Assembly: GCA_029252045.1 (NCBI GenBank)
Contig: JAQXCD010000036.1
Coordinates: 1 to 64,000, forward strand
Direction: 5' to 3'
Source of the DNA: Sulfitobacter sp.
GTDB taxonomy: Bacteria; Pseudomonadota; Alphaproteobacteria; Rhodobacterales; Rhodobacteraceae
Length of the DNA stretch: 64,000 nucleotides
Shown here: in pieces, positions 38,504-48,457 of the stretch
Numbering within the stretch: the stretch's first letter is position 1
How the letters are laid out: every line of letters starts with the position of its first letter
Notes under the pieces: model-generated
Database searches by the model: none
What the model saw: only the letters and a program-made list of their open reading frames with translations
What the model was told of the DNA's origin: nothing
Position numbers and translations under genes: made by a program

Positions 38504-39424
38504 ATGAATAGCACCCCCCAAATCACCCCGCTCAGCTGGCTAATGGTCGCGATCCTCGGCCTGACATGGGGGGGCACATTTATGGTGACCGAAGTAGCCC
38601 TTGCTGGTGGCATGCCCCCCTTCTGGCTGGCTGCATCACGCATCGGCTTTGCAGCGGTTTTGATGGGGCTGATCTGGACCATCATGGGCCGTCCGCTGTT
38701 CTCGGGCCCAACCAGCGGCACCGATAAACTCAATCTGGTCATCATCGGCGGTCTTAGCTCTGCGGTGCCCTTCTCGCTACTGGCATGGGGCCAACAATAT
38801 GTCTCGTCGGGCTTTGCAGGGGTATCGATGGCTGCTGTGGCGCTGATTGTGCTGCCGCTTGCGCATTTCACCGTTCCGGGTGAGCAGATGACACCGCGCA
38901 AGATTGCTGGCTTCATCATCGGCTTTGTCGGTGTTGTGATCCTGATCGGCGCGCAGGCCTTCGAGAGCACGGGGGCGTCATTCGAGACCGCAGGCCGGAT
39001 CGCTTGCGTGCTGGCGGCAGCGTGTTACGCCATAGGCTCCATCATGTTGCGCCGGCTGCCTAATGCCCATCCCATCGGGCTGGCCACAATCCTGCTGCTG
39101 ATCGGCGCATGCATGACCATTCCTGTAGTTTGGGTTGTCGAAGGGCCTCCGCCCATGCCGTCACCGGAAATCCTCGGCGTGCTGGCATTCCTTGGCCTGA
39201 TCCCCACGGCGGGGGCGAATTTCCTGCGCGTGCTGGTGGTGCGTAGTGCCGGGCCTGTGTTTATGTCTTTGGTGAACTATCAGGTACCGGTCTGGTCAGT
39301 TGTTCTTGGCGGATTGATCCTGGGCGAGGCATTGCCCCGCTCGCTCTTGTTGGCGTTGACATTGATCCTGATCGGTGTAGGCCTCAGCCAGTATGGCGCG
39401 TTGCGGCGCTTGTTCGGGCGTTAA
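38504..39424 (+). CDS. EamA-family (DMT) transporter
   Basis: A 306-residue protein with ten hydrophobic helices in two EamA repeats. The first has [16 protein letters not shown] near 20-35, and the second ends with [16 protein letters not shown]. Likely an exporter of metabolites or amino acids; the substrate is unknown. Its stop overlaps the convergent glmM stop by four bases. Confidence 0.88.
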   Translation: MNSTPQITPLSWLMVAILGLTWGGTFMVTEVALAGGMPPFWLAASRIGFAAVLMGLIWTIMGRPLFSGPTSGTDKLNLVIIGGLSSAVPFSLLAWGQQYVSSGFAGVSMAAVALIVLPLAHFTVPGEQMTPRKIAGFIIGFVGVVILIGAQAFESTGASFETAGRIACVLAAACYAIGSIMLRRLPNAHPIGLATILLLIGACMTIPVVWVVEGPPPMPSPEILGVLAFLGLIPTAGANFLRVLVVRSAGPVFMSLVNYQVPVWSVVLGGLILGEALPRSLLLALTLILIGVGLSQYGALRRLFGR

Positions 39425-40770
39425 ACCTTCACAGCTTCCCGAACGGCCGCAACAACTGAATTGACCATCCGCGCCATCAGGGCTGCATCTTCATGCTCCA
39501 CCATGACCCGCACCAATGGCTCAGTGCCGGATTTACGGATCAGCAAACGGCCCCCGCCCGACAGGGCATCTTCGGCCTGTGCAATCGCCGCTATGACATG
39601 CGGATCATCAAGAGGCACCTGCCCCGCAGCAAAACGTACATTCTCCAGCAGTTGCGGCACCGGTTCGAACTGGTGCATCAGCGCGGAGGCGGGTTTGTTT
39701 GCGCGGATCATTTCAGCCAGAAACTGCATCCCCGCCATCAGCCCGTCACCTGTGGTGGCATAATCGGTCATCACAATATGGCCCGACTGCTCCCCCCCGA
39801 GGTTAAAGCCGCCCTCGCGCATCCGCTCGACCACATAACGGTCGCCGACATTCGTACGCTCCAGACGCACACCGCGATCCTTCAGAAAATGCTCCAGCCC
39901 CAGATTGCTCATCACAGTGGCCACCAGCGCGTCCCCCTTCAGGCGCTCGTCGGCTTTCCACCGCGCCGCCATCAGCGCCATAAACTGGTCGCCATCGCCC
40001 ACACGCCCCTGCTCGTCCAACAGGATTACACGGTCCGCATCACCATCAAGGCAGATACCGACATCAGCGCCATGCGCCACAACAGTTTCTGCCGCGGATT
40101 GCGGGTGGGTTGATCCGCAGCGCTCGTTGATGTTGTGTCCATTCGGAGCCACCCCGACAGGAATCACAGTGGCGCCCAACTCCCAAAGCGTCATCGGGGC
40201 AACGTGGTGCGCAGCGCCATTTGCGCAGTCGATCACGACTTTCAGTCCGTCCAGACGCATCTGGCGCGGGAAACTTGACTTCACCCGCTCGATATAGCGA
40301 AAACGGCTGTCGTCGATCCGCTTGGCACGGCCAATCTCGGGGGCGGCTGTCGGTTCTACTCCTTGCGCGACCAGCGCCTCGATCTCGGCCTCGACCGCAT
40401 CGGAGAGCTTGAAACCATCGGGGCCGAAAAACTTGATACCGTTATCTTGTGCCGGATTATGGCTGGCAGAGATCATTACCCCCAGATCCGCGCGCATGGA
40501 CCGCGTGAGCAGCCCTATCGCAGGGGTCGGGACCGGACCCAGCAACAGCACGTTCATCCCTGTGGAAGTCAGCCCCGCTGTCAGCGCACTCTCGAACATA
40601 TAGCCGGACAGGCGCGTGTCCTTGCCGATCACCACACGGTGCACCGAGGATTCACCCTCGCGGCGGAAATACCGGCCCACAGCCGCGCCAATCCGCAGCG
40701 CCATTTCAGCGGTCATCGGGTGGATATTGGCCGTACCGCGTACGCCGTCTGTCCCGAATAGCTTTGTCAT
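39421..40770 (-). CDS. glmM: Phosphoglucosamine mutase
   Basis: A 449-residue alpha-D-phosphohexomutase that converts glucosamine-6-phosphate to glucosamine-1-phosphate for peptidoglycan and lipopolysaccharide. It begins with [13 protein letters not shown]. The active Ser lies in [17 protein letters not shown] near residue 100, the metal loop is CLDGDADR, the sugar loop is GGEQSGHI, and the phosphate site is [12 protein letters not shown]. It lies four bases after folP and shares its operon. Confidence 0.97.
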   Translation of the reverse strand: MTKLFGTDGVRGTANIHPMTAEMALRIGAAVGRYFRREGESSVHRVVIGKDTRLSGYMFESALTAGLTSTGMNVLLLGPVPTPAIGLLTRSMRADLGVMISASHNPAQDNGIKFFGPDGFKLSDAVEAEIEALVAQGVEPTAAPEIGRAKRIDDSRFRYIERVKSSFPRQMRLDGLKVVIDCANGAAHHVAPMTLWELGATVIPVGVAPNGHNINERCGSTHPQSAAETVVAHGADVGICLDGDADRVILLDEQGRVGDGDQFMALMAARWKADERLKGDALVATVMSNLGLEHFLKDRGVRLERTNVGDRYVVERMREGGFNLGGEQSGHIVMTDYATTGDGLMAGMQFLAEMIRANKPASALMHQFEPVPQLLENVRFAAGQVPLDDPHVIAAIAQAEDALSGGGRLLIRKSGTEPLVRVMVEHEDAALMARMVNSVVAAVREAVKV

Positions 40771-40774
40771 GTGG

Positions 40775-41773
40775 TTATCCTGCCTTGCTTGCCTGCCAAA
40801 GTGCAATCGCCTGCGCCGTTTCGGCCACGTCATGCACGCGGACAATTTGCACGCCCTGCGCCAGACCTGCAAGCGCTACAGCAATGGAACCCGCCATCCG
40901 GTCGGCGGGTTGCGGCGCATTGCAGATGGTTCCAATAAAGCGTTTGCGCGACGCGCCCAACAGAACAGGCACGCCGAGACTGTGAAACAGGCTGAGCCGC
41001 GCAAGCAGTGCCAAGTTATGCGCCTGCGTTTTGGCAAACCCGATGCCCGGATCGGCGATGATACGCGCGCGCGGGATGCCGCTGGCCTGCAGCGCTTCTA
41101 TCCGCGCCTCCAGCCAGTCGTAGACATCCAGCAAGACGTCATCATAACTGGGATCCAGATGCATGGTGGCGGGGTCCAGCGGGCCGTGCATCACACAGAC
41201 AGGCACCTCAGCCCCTGCGGCCACCCCTGCCAGATCGGGGTCGTGGATAAAGCCCGAGACATCGTTGATCAGGGTAGCCCCTGCGGCCAATGCCGCCCGC
41301 GCCACATCTGCTTTGCGGGTATCAATGGAAATTACGCCGCTAAAACCCGCAGCGCGCAGACCTTCAATCACAGGAACCACACGGCGGATTTCTTCATCCA
41401 CGGCAACGGCCTGTGCGCCCGGACGGGTGCTCTCTCCACCGATATCAAGGATATCTGCCCCAGCTTGCGCCATCGCCAAACCGCCCGCAATTGCGTCCTG
41501 TGCAACGGCATGCAGGCCGCCGTCTGAAAAGCTGTCCGGCGTGGTGTTCACAATCCCCATGATCCGGGGTGTATCTGCCGCCGCCGCGCGTGGGGCAGTC
41601 AGGGCCAGACGCGCCGCATCGGGCAACTGATCCGCCCGCACAACCACAGGTGCCGCGCCGCGCTGAAGCACCTCGGCAAAGGCAAACCAGCCTTCTCCGC
41701 CTGCCAAGGTACAAGCGTTTCGCGGGCGGGCAATATCATAGCTGACCAAGGGGCGGTGATAGGAGCGGGACAT
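40775..41773 (-). CDS. folP: Dihydropteroate synthase
   Basis: A 332-residue folate enzyme that joins p-aminobenzoate to the pterin. It has the signatures [16 protein letters not shown] and [11 protein letters not shown], and the later [24 protein letters not shown] and [10 protein letters not shown]. The N-terminus carries about 70 extra residues before the barrel compared with the shortest homologs. The ATG at 41773 sits just after folB. Order folB-folP-glmM suggests one transcript. Confidence 0.95.
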   Translation of the reverse strand: MSRSYHRPLVSYDIARPRNACTLAGGEGWFAFAEVLQRGAAPVVVRADQLPDAARLALTAPRAAAADTPRIMGIVNTTPDSFSDGGLHAVAQDAIAGGLAMAQAGADILDIGGESTRPGAQAVAVDEEIRRVVPVIEGLRAAGFSGVISIDTRKADVARAALAAGATLINDVSGFIHDPDLAGVAAGAEVPVCVMHGPLDPATMHLDPSYDDVLLDVYDWLEARIEALQASGIPRARIIADPGIGFAKTQAHNLALLARLSLFHSLGVPVLLGASRKRFIGTICNAPQPADRMAGSIAVALAGLAQGVQIVRVHDVAETAQAIALWQASKAG

Positions 41774-41775
41774 CT

Positions 41776-42699
41776 TCAGAGCGTCTCGGTATCCACGCTG
41801 ACCGCGCGCAGGGGTACTCTGGCATTCTTGGGGAGCTCGGCACCGATCACCAGCATCTCGCTGGCCTGAAAGGTTGCGGCAAACCACGCGGCCAGCGCCA
41901 CAGCATCACGGGGCTGGGCCGATGGGGTATCCACACTATCCAGAACAATCTTGGAGGGCGCCCAAACACAGGTCTGGCCATTCTTCATCGCCCAATCCAG
42001 TTCGGTCCGGGTCTCGACCACAACACAGCGGTCGTCGCGGGCGGCCAGCACCCATGCGTTCTGCTCGATTGCCAACATATCAATCCGGCGCTGCGCCATC
42101 CTGTGCGGCACTTGCGGCGCGGCCACATCCGACGCGCCGACACACAGCACCAGCGGGCGACCCTGCGCATGCAGCTGATCCAGCCAGCCGGTCAGATAGG
42201 GCGAGGCGATGGCGGCATTGCCCAGAAACACCAGTTCGGGATGGGGGGTGTCCCCTGCCCGCATTTCTGCCGCGGGGGCGTTGTCGCGCGCGCGCACAAT
42301 CTCGACGCCCAAGGCCGCAGGGCCGCGGTCCAGCTTTTCGATGCGGACAAAAACCCGCATCGCCTGCGGCTCCAGCAAGATACGCTCGGCCACACGCTCG
42401 GCCAGCGTTTCCAGCAGGGCCAGCCGCTCGACGGCCAACTCGGTTGCTATGGCTTCGGTCACGCGGTCATAGGACAGGATGCGGTCCACATCATCGTCGA
42501 TCGGGCCGCTCAGCGGCTGCACTTCGACGACGATGTTAAAACTGATGCGTTGTGTGACGCCCCGTTCGGCCTGAAAGGCCCCGATTTCGACTTCGACGAT
42601 ATGGTTGCGTACGGAAATACGGTCCAGCGCATCTGCACCTGTTGTAGCATCCGCCCGTTCGGAGGGGTGGGCAAAGGCAAGGCCGGTTTCGGATGTCAT
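41776..42699 (-). CDS. folB: Dihydroneopterin aldolase fused to amino-acid-kinase-like domain
   Basis: About 307 residues. The first half is FolB: DRISVRNHIVEVEIGAFQAE and the GLHARHG-equivalent fold, with the SYDRVTEAIATEL and ALLETLAERVAERIL segments, followed by FVRIEKLDRGP. The second half, from about residue 155, is not part of FolB. Its pattern, PHRMAQRRIDMLAIEQNAW, then WAPSKIVLDSVDTPSAQPRD, then ALAAWFAATF and LVIGAE, resembles small amino-acid-kinase-fold proteins such as MfnE. The ATG at 42699 has GGGAG eight bases ahead; an ATG at 42723 is an alternative. Confidence 0.82.
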   Translation of the reverse strand: MTSETGLAFAHPSERADATTGADALDRISVRNHIVEVEIGAFQAERGVTQRISFNIVVEVQPLSGPIDDDVDRILSYDRVTEAIATELAVERLALLETLAERVAERILLEPQAMRVFVRIEKLDRGPAALGVEIVRARDNAPAAEMRAGDTPHPELVFLGNAAIASPYLTGWLDQLHAQGRPLVLCVGASDVAAPQVPHRMAQRRIDMLAIEQNAWVLAARDDRCVVVETRTELDWAMKNGQTCVWAPSKIVLDSVDTPSAQPRDAVALAAWFAATFQASEMLVIGAELPKNARVPLRAVSVDTETL

Positions 42700-42792
42700 C
42701 GGCGGGCTCCCGTCTGGTGTCATTGTCGGGCGTTTATACCGCGCATGGTGCAGCGTCGAGGGCTGCATGCGCCACTCAAGGTCCGCTTTGCG

Positions 42793-43461
42793 TCAGTTGC
42801 TGGCCGTCCGCGCGCCACGGCTGTAGAACAAATGCACCCCGAACCGTGCCGTATTGGTGAATTTACGCGACCAGCTGGGACGCACAGCAGTGGTATGGTA
42901 GAATGTGGCACCATTGGTGATATCGGGTGACTTCCCGTCAATTGTGGCACGCGCTACTTTGGCAACCCGCGCATAGGCCGCAGGCTCGGCCACCACTTCG
43001 GGATTTCCGTCGCAGGTATAGCTAAACTGGCACTGATGCTTTTTGCCGGTGCCCTGATTGATCACAGCGCAATATGAATTTGGGAAGCGGCTGGATTTCA
43101 CACGGTTGCGGATCACTTCAGCCACAGCAAACTGGCCTTTGATGGTCTCGCCGCGTGCCTCGAAATAGAGCGCCTCTGCGAGGCACTGAAACTCGGTCGA
43201 GCCTTTGGCCTTGGGCTGGCTCGCCAGCCATGCGCGGGTAAATACAACTTCGCTCCCCCCGCTCGCCGAAGCCTTGATGATTGATGCGGGGGAAGTAACG
43301 ATGCTGGCCATCCGCTCGGCGTTGACAGAAGCCAGTCCACGCGCCTCGACCTTAGCAAGATTTTTGACCAGACCATTGGCCATGGCACCCGCAGGAAGCG
43401 CTGCACTCACAGCTACCGCCAGCACAAATGTTGCTGCACGCATATATCTTCCAGACCGCAT
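42793..43461 (-). CDS. SleB-type cell wall hydrolase
   Basis: A 222-residue secreted protein: a signal peptide (about 1-28, ending in AMA), a linker, then a Hydrolase_2/SleB catalytic domain with CLAEALYFEARGE (the catalytic Glu region), VAEVIRNRVKSSRFPN, CQFSYTCDG and TNGATFYHT. It cleaves peptidoglycan. GGAG precedes the ATG at 43461 by eight bases. It lies alone between folB and the dikinase gene. Confidence 0.92.
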   Translation of the reverse strand: MRSGRYMRAATFVLAVAVSAALPAGAMANGLVKNLAKVEARGLASVNAERMASIVTSPASIIKASASGGSEVVFTRAWLASQPKAKGSTEFQCLAEALYFEARGETIKGQFAVAEVIRNRVKSSRFPNSYCAVINQGTGKKHQCQFSYTCDGNPEVVAEPAAYARVAKVARATIDGKSPDITNGATFYHTTAVRPSWSRKFTNTARFGVHLFYSRGARTASN

Positions 43462-43528
43462 TCAGGGTTCTCCAGGATCGTTATCACTAACGTTCGGCTA
43501 ACCTGAATCCCAAAATCGGGCAACCCGC

Positions 43529-43548
43529 GCCTGCCCGACTGGGCAGGC
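43529..43548. terminator. Palindromic hairpin after the dikinase gene
   Basis: GCCTGCCC and GGGCAGGC form a perfect eight-pair stem with loop GACT, 45 bases beyond the dikinase stop. No T-run follows on either strand, so it is at best a weak or Rho-assisted terminator. Confidence 0.4.
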
Positions 43549-43592
43549 TATCGCTTAGGGCTGCAAGATGTTGTGTCTAAACCTCGGGAATC

Positions 43593-46130
43593 TCACTTGA
43601 TCTTGTCAGCGATTGCAAGCTGAGCTGCGGCTAGCCGCGCAACCGGAACGCGAAACGGTGAACAGGAAACATAGTCAAACCCCGCCGCGCGGCAGAATGC
43701 TATCGATTCGGGGTTGCCGCCGTGCTCTCCGCAAACGGACAATGTGATTTCCGGCTGGGCCATCCGCCCGCGCTTTGCCCCCAACACCAACAGCTCTCCA
43801 ACGCCGTCATGATCCAGCGTATGAAAAGGATCTTCGTCAAAGACGCCCTGCTGGACATAATCAGACATAAACCGTCCCGCATCGTCGCGGGACAGGCCGT
43901 AGGTCATCTGCGTCAGGTCATTTGTGCCGAAGCTGAGGAAGGCGCAATGCGGCGCAATTTCACCCGCACGCAGGGCAGCACGCGGCGTCTCGACCATCAC
44001 GCCGAGGCGGTAGGCAAAATCGACGCCACGCTCGTGCCGCACGGCTTGGGCAACCGCATCGATGGCGGTCTTCACAATCTCGACTTCGCGACGCGCCGAC
44101 ACCAGCGGGATCATGATTTCGGCAAGGATGGGCGCGCCATTCTGGCTGGCGTCCACAATCGCTTCAAAGATCGCACGCGCCTGCATTTCATAGATTTCCG
44201 GCACCGTGATGCCCAGACGCACGCCGCGCAGGCCCAACATCGGGTTATATTCGCGCATCGCCTCAATCCGGCGTGTCACATCCGAACGGGGCAACCCCAG
44301 CGCCTCGGCAAGCTCACGCTGACCGCTGGCATCCATCGGCAGGAATTCATGCAAAGGCGGATCAAACAGGCGGATACACACGGGCCTGCCTTCCATAATC
44401 CGGAATAGTTGTGTGAAATCATCACGCTGCATCGGTAGCAGACGTTCCAGCACTGCGCGGCGCCCGTCAGAGGTGTCGGCAAAGATCATCTCGCGCATCA
44501 CCGTCAGGCGACCCCGGTCAAAAAACATATGCTCGGTCCGGCACAGCCCGATGCCTTCGGCGTTGAAGTTGCGTGCGGTCTGCGCGTCCTGCGGTGTGTC
44601 TGCGTTAGCGCGCACCATGATGTCTGCACTGTCAGTCGCCCATGCCATCAGCTGCTGGAAATAGTCATCCAATGCGGCCTCTTGCAGCGCTGCCGCTCCT
44701 GCCAGAATTTGACCGGTCGATCCGTCGACTGTCATCTGGTCGCCCGCATGGAAAACCCGCCCGTCCTTGGAGGTGATCGTCTTGTCGCGCTGGTTAAAGA
44801 TCAGCGATGACGCGCCCACCACACAGGGCAGGCCGATGCCGCGCCCGATCACCGCCGCATGGCTGGTGATGCCGCCGCGCTCGGTCAACACAGCACTGGC
44901 CGCATGCATGCCGCGCACGTCTTCCGAAGATGTCTCACGCCGCACCAGAATACAGGCTTCGCCGCGCGCGGCACTGGCCTGCGCTTCGGCGGAATCAAAC
45001 ACCAGTTTGCCTGTGGCAGCACCGGGGCTGGCCGCAATCCCTTTGCCGATCACATCACGGCGCACAGTGGGGTCAATCTGGCGGTGCAGCAGCTCGGTCA
45101 GCAGACGCGGCGGCACGCGCATGATCGCCTCGTCGCGGGTGATCACCTTGTCATTGGCCAATGACACCGCAATGCGCACCGCAGCGCGCGAGGTACGCGA
45201 CACCCGCACACCGTCAAGGATATGCACCACACCATCTTCGATGGCGAACTCAACCTGCATTTCCTCGCGCAGACGTACCCGCATCAGGCTGGCGTAGGCT
45301 TTCAGCGTCTCGAATTCTGCCGCCAGCTTTTCCTCAAGCGAGGGGCCACGCGGATCGCGGGTCAGGTATAGCGCTTCGGAATCACCGCCCAGCGCATCGC
45401 GGCCCTGACTCTGGCTCAGGTAACGCCCCGTGACCTGAGGCAGGCCCGTGTCCGAATTCACCAGTTGCAACACACCTGAACCGCACTCACCCGCCCCCAC
45501 ACCGAACACCATCTGCTGCACGACCAGACCCAGTCCCGCATCTGCGGGCGCGCCTTTGGCTTGGCGCAACAGGCGGGCGGATGTCCCGCTCCACGCGCGC
45601 GCCATCGAGCGCACAACAGCGGCCAGTTGCACACGCCGTTCCTGCGGAAACTTCTCTTCTGTTTCACGCTCGTAGGCTTCGATGGTCTGCTCAAGTGCGG
45701 CGCGGCCATCGCCTTCGACATCGTCGAACATATCGGGGTCCAGGCGGGCAACATTGATCGCGTAGGCCTGAATGAAGCGGGTATAGATGGCGGCCGACGC
45801 TTCCTCGCCCATGGTTTCGCTGTAGCGCGCAAACCGCGCATCATTCATCCCGATGTTGAGCACAGCCCCCGGCCCGCCCCAATCCGGGTCCTGACTGGAC
45901 GGGCGTACGCAGAGCAGCGCATCTTTGGGGAATTGATCCACAATCGAGGAAATATCAGGCAACTCGCCATTGGCGATCTTCTCCACCGTGCCAAAAGATA
46001 GCGCTACCGTGCGCGGCACGGGCAGGTCCAGCCGCACCAACCGCTGCAAACATTTCGCCCGCCCGCCATGGGTGGCGTTGGCAATGTTGGCGGTCTGGGT
46101 GATCAGCGTGGTGTCGGGGTTATTCTGCAC
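43593..46130 (-). CDS. ppdK: Pyruvate, phosphate dikinase-type enzyme
   Basis: About 845 residues with the PEP-utilising architecture. The N-terminal ATP-grasp domain includes GGRAKCLQRLVRLDLPVP. The phosphohistidine domain has the catalytic His in ERGGITSHAAVIGRG. The C-terminal TIM barrel has GIGLCRTEHMFF, GLRGVRLGITVPEI and SVCGEHGGNPESIAF. It interconverts pyruvate and PEP. The N-terminal part is shorter and diverged from classical PpdK. I prefer the GTG at 46130 (AAAGGA eight bases ahead) over the ATG at 46160, which has no ribosome site. Confidence 0.88.
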   Translation of the reverse strand: MQNNPDTTLITQTANIANATHGGRAKCLQRLVRLDLPVPRTVALSFGTVEKIANGELPDISSIVDQFPKDALLCVRPSSQDPDWGGPGAVLNIGMNDARFARYSETMGEEASAAIYTRFIQAYAINVARLDPDMFDDVEGDGRAALEQTIEAYERETEEKFPQERRVQLAAVVRSMARAWSGTSARLLRQAKGAPADAGLGLVVQQMVFGVGAGECGSGVLQLVNSDTGLPQVTGRYLSQSQGRDALGGDSEALYLTRDPRGPSLEEKLAAEFETLKAYASLMRVRLREEMQVEFAIEDGVVHILDGVRVSRTSRAAVRIAVSLANDKVITRDEAIMRVPPRLLTELLHRQIDPTVRRDVIGKGIAASPGAATGKLVFDSAEAQASAARGEACILVRRETSSEDVRGMHAASAVLTERGGITSHAAVIGRGIGLPCVVGASSLIFNQRDKTITSKDGRVFHAGDQMTVDGSTGQILAGAAALQEAALDDYFQQLMAWATDSADIMVRANADTPQDAQTARNFNAEGIGLCRTEHMFFDRGRLTVMREMIFADTSDGRRAVLERLLPMQRDDFTQLFRIMEGRPVCIRLFDPPLHEFLPMDASGQRELAEALGLPRSDVTRRIEAMREYNPMLGLRGVRLGITVPEIYEMQARAIFEAIVDASQNGAPILAEIMIPLVSARREVEIVKTAIDAVAQAVRHERGVDFAYRLGVMVETPRAALRAGEIAPHCAFLSFGTNDLTQMTYGLSRDDAGRFMSDYVQQGVFDEDPFHTLDHDGVGELLVLGAKRGRMAQPEITLSVCGEHGGNPESIAFCRAAGFDYVSCSPFRVPVARLAAAQLAIADKIK

Positions 46131-46171
46131 TGCAGCATCCTTTGTGTTCAGATGCAGCATAGGCTGAATGT

Positions 46172-46205
46172 GGCGCAGAGCAAGTGCTTGCTTTTGCTCT
46201 GCGCC
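46172..46205 (-). terminator. Long hairpin between glyS and the dikinase gene
   Basis: GGCGCAGAGCAA and TTGCTCTGCGCC form a perfect 12-pair stem with a ten-base loop, 17 bases past the glyS stop. No T-run follows on the minus strand. It may be a Rho-assisted terminator, an mRNA-stabilising element or a leader structure of the dikinase gene. Confidence 0.5.
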
Positions 46206-46222
46206 GTTAGGTTAGTGCTGCC

Positions 46223-48412
46223 CTAGCCGTCGATGCGCGTCAGATCGGCTACGGAGGTGCACAGCGTGCGGATACGGCTGAGCAGGTTGAGGCGGTTGCG
46301 GCGCACGGCGCCGTTGTCGGTGTTGATCTGGGTCGCGTCAAAGAAGGCGTCGAGCGCGGGGCGCAATCCGGCCATGGCGGACATGGCGGTGGTGAAATCC
46401 TGCGCGGCCATGGCTGGGGTGATCGTTGCCTCTGCCGCATCCAACGCTGTGAACAGCGCCCGCTCCGCGTCATTCTCGGCAAATTTCACATCCGCACCGT
46501 AGGAGTATTCCACCCCATCCGCCGTTTCGGCTTGGGTGAGGATGTTGTTGGCGCGCTTGAAGGCTTGCAGCAGGTTCTCACCATCGTCGGTTTTCAGCGT
46601 GTCGGACAGGGCGCGGGCGCGTTTGACCAGCAGCGTGAGGTCATCGTTGCCTTCCATGGCAATACAGGCGTCGATGATGTCATGCCGAATGCCTTGGTCT
46701 TTGAGGTAGACTTTGAGGCGGTCGTGGAGGAAGGCGAGGAGGTCGTCTGTTTTCTCAGAACTAAAGGGGTAAGTTTTAAAGGCCTCATCCCGAAAGTGTC
46801 CCAAGCCCATGCCTATAGAGTGCTTTCGCTCATCTTCATTGTCATCTGATAGCACTTCTGCCCAGTAAGCTGCTCCGGCGGCTTCTAAGACTGATCCTCG
46901 CAAAACAGAGACGAGCGGAATAGTAAGGTCATTCTCAAGCACCGTCCGGATAACCCCCAACGCCGCCCTGCGCAGCGCAAACGGGTCTTTGCTCCCCGTG
47001 GGTTTCTCGTCAATCGCCCAGAAGCCGGTCAGCTTGTCGATCTTCTCGGCCAAAGCCACGGCCACCGACACAGGGGCAGTCGGCACATCGTCTGACGGCC
47101 CCAGCGGCGCGTAGTGCTCCTCGGCTGCTGCCGCGACCTCCTCGCTGTGGCCCGCGGCGAGTGCATAGTAGCGGCCCATCAGGCCCTGGAGTTCGGGGAA
47201 TTCATAGACCATCTCGGAGGAAAGATCCGCCTTGGCGATCCGTGCGGCATCCTCGGCTGCTTGCGGATCAGCGCCCACCATCGGAGCCAGTTCGCGCGCC
47301 AGAACCGCCATGCGCTCGATCAGCTCCGCCTGCGTGCCCAGCTTGTTATGGAATGTCACGTTTTTCAGGTTCTCGACCCACGCGCCCATGCCTGCCGCAG
47401 ATTTGGCAATCCGCAGATCATTGTCCCAGAAGAATTTGGCATCGGCCAGACGCGCGCTCAGCACTTTCTCGTTGCCCGCAAGGATCGTCACGCCGTGGTC
47501 GGCGGTGGTCCGGTTGGCGACGGTGATGAATTTCTCGATCCGGCCCGTTTTGGGGTTACGCACGGAAAAGAATTTCTGGTGCTCTTTCATAGAGGTCTGC
47601 AAAACCTCTGGCGGCAGATCGAGGAAGGCCTCGCCAATGCGGCCCATTAGAACCACAGGCCATTCGACAAGGCCCGCCACCTCGGCCAGAAGGCCCGCGT
47701 CTTCCACCACTTCCATGCCACTGGCGAAGGCCATGTTGGTGGCATCGTTCCAGATGGTATCGCGCCGCTCGGCACTATCCAGTACCACAAAGGCGCGCTT
47801 GAGCTTGGCGGTATAGTCGTCAAAGCCAGACACAGTGATCACGTCGGGGGCCAGAAAACGGTGCCCGCGTGTGGTGTTTCCCGACACAATGCCGTCCACG
47901 TCCAGCGGCACAACTTCGGCGCCGTCCTCACGGCTGAGGAAGCACAGGATGGAGTGCAGCGGGCGCACCCATTTCAGGCTACCGCTGCCCCAGCGCATGG
48001 ATTTAGGCCACGGGAAATTGCGGATGGTCTGCTCCAGTACCTCGGCGATGATGTCGGCGGTGGGACGGCCCTCTTTGGTGATCTTGGCATAGAGGATTGC
48101 CCCCTTGGGCGTGTCACGCTCTTCCAGATCATCGCGGGTCAGGCCTGCGCCGCGCAAAAAGCCCTCGATCGCTTTCTCGGGAGCATCGGCGCGCGGGCCT
48201 TTGCGTTCCTCAACCGTGCGCGGGCTGGCATCCAGCAGCCCATCAACCGTCAGGCACAGGCGGCGCGGCGTGGCAAAAGCGGCGGCGGAGGCATAGGTTA
48301 GCCCTGCCTCTACCATACCGTCGGTCATGGCCTTTTTCAGATCGTCAGCGGCGCGCGCCTGCATGCGCGCGGGGATTTCTTCGGAGAACAGTTCAATCAG
48401 CAGATCAGCCAC
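46223..48412 (-). CDS. glyS: Glycyl-tRNA synthetase beta subunit
   Basis: A 729-residue tRNA-binding subunit of the alpha2-beta2 enzyme. It opens with ADLLIELFSEEIPARM, contains GRIGEAFLDLPPEVLQTSMKE-type core segments and an HD-like region near FVTVANRTTAD, and has a C-terminal anticodon-binding DALR domain. The GTG at 48412 has GAGG seven bases ahead. A stretch near 46745-46940 has lower GC and different codons from the rest. The gene is separated from glyQ by a small anchored protein gene on the same strand. Confidence 0.95.
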   Translation of the reverse strand: MADLLIELFSEEIPARMQARAADDLKKAMTDGMVEAGLTYASAAAFATPRRLCLTVDGLLDASPRTVEERKGPRADAPEKAIEGFLRGAGLTRDDLEERDTPKGAILYAKITKEGRPTADIIAEVLEQTIRNFPWPKSMRWGSGSLKWVRPLHSILCFLSREDGAEVVPLDVDGIVSGNTTRGHRFLAPDVITVSGFDDYTAKLKRAFVVLDSAERRDTIWNDATNMAFASGMEVVEDAGLLAEVAGLVEWPVVLMGRIGEAFLDLPPEVLQTSMKEHQKFFSVRNPKTGRIEKFITVANRTTADHGVTILAGNEKVLSARLADAKFFWDNDLRIAKSAAGMGAWVENLKNVTFHNKLGTQAELIERMAVLARELAPMVGADPQAAEDAARIAKADLSSEMVYEFPELQGLMGRYYALAAGHSEEVAAAAEEHYAPLGPSDDVPTAPVSVAVALAEKIDKLTGFWAIDEKPTGSKDPFALRRAALGVIRTVLENDLTIPLVSVLRGSVLEAAGAAYWAEVLSDDNEDERKHSIGMGLGHFRDEAFKTYPFSSEKTDDLLAFLHDRLKVYLKDQGIRHDIIDACIAMEGNDDLTLLVKRARALSDTLKTDDGENLLQAFKRANNILTQAETADGVEYSYGADVKFAENDAERALFTALDAAEATITPAMAAQDFTTAMSAMAGLRPALDAFFDATQINTDNGAVRRNRLNLLSRIRTLCTSVADLTRIDG

Positions 48413-48457
48413 TGGGATACCTCGTGTTTGCCTCAAACAGGCGTTATTCTGTGGGCG

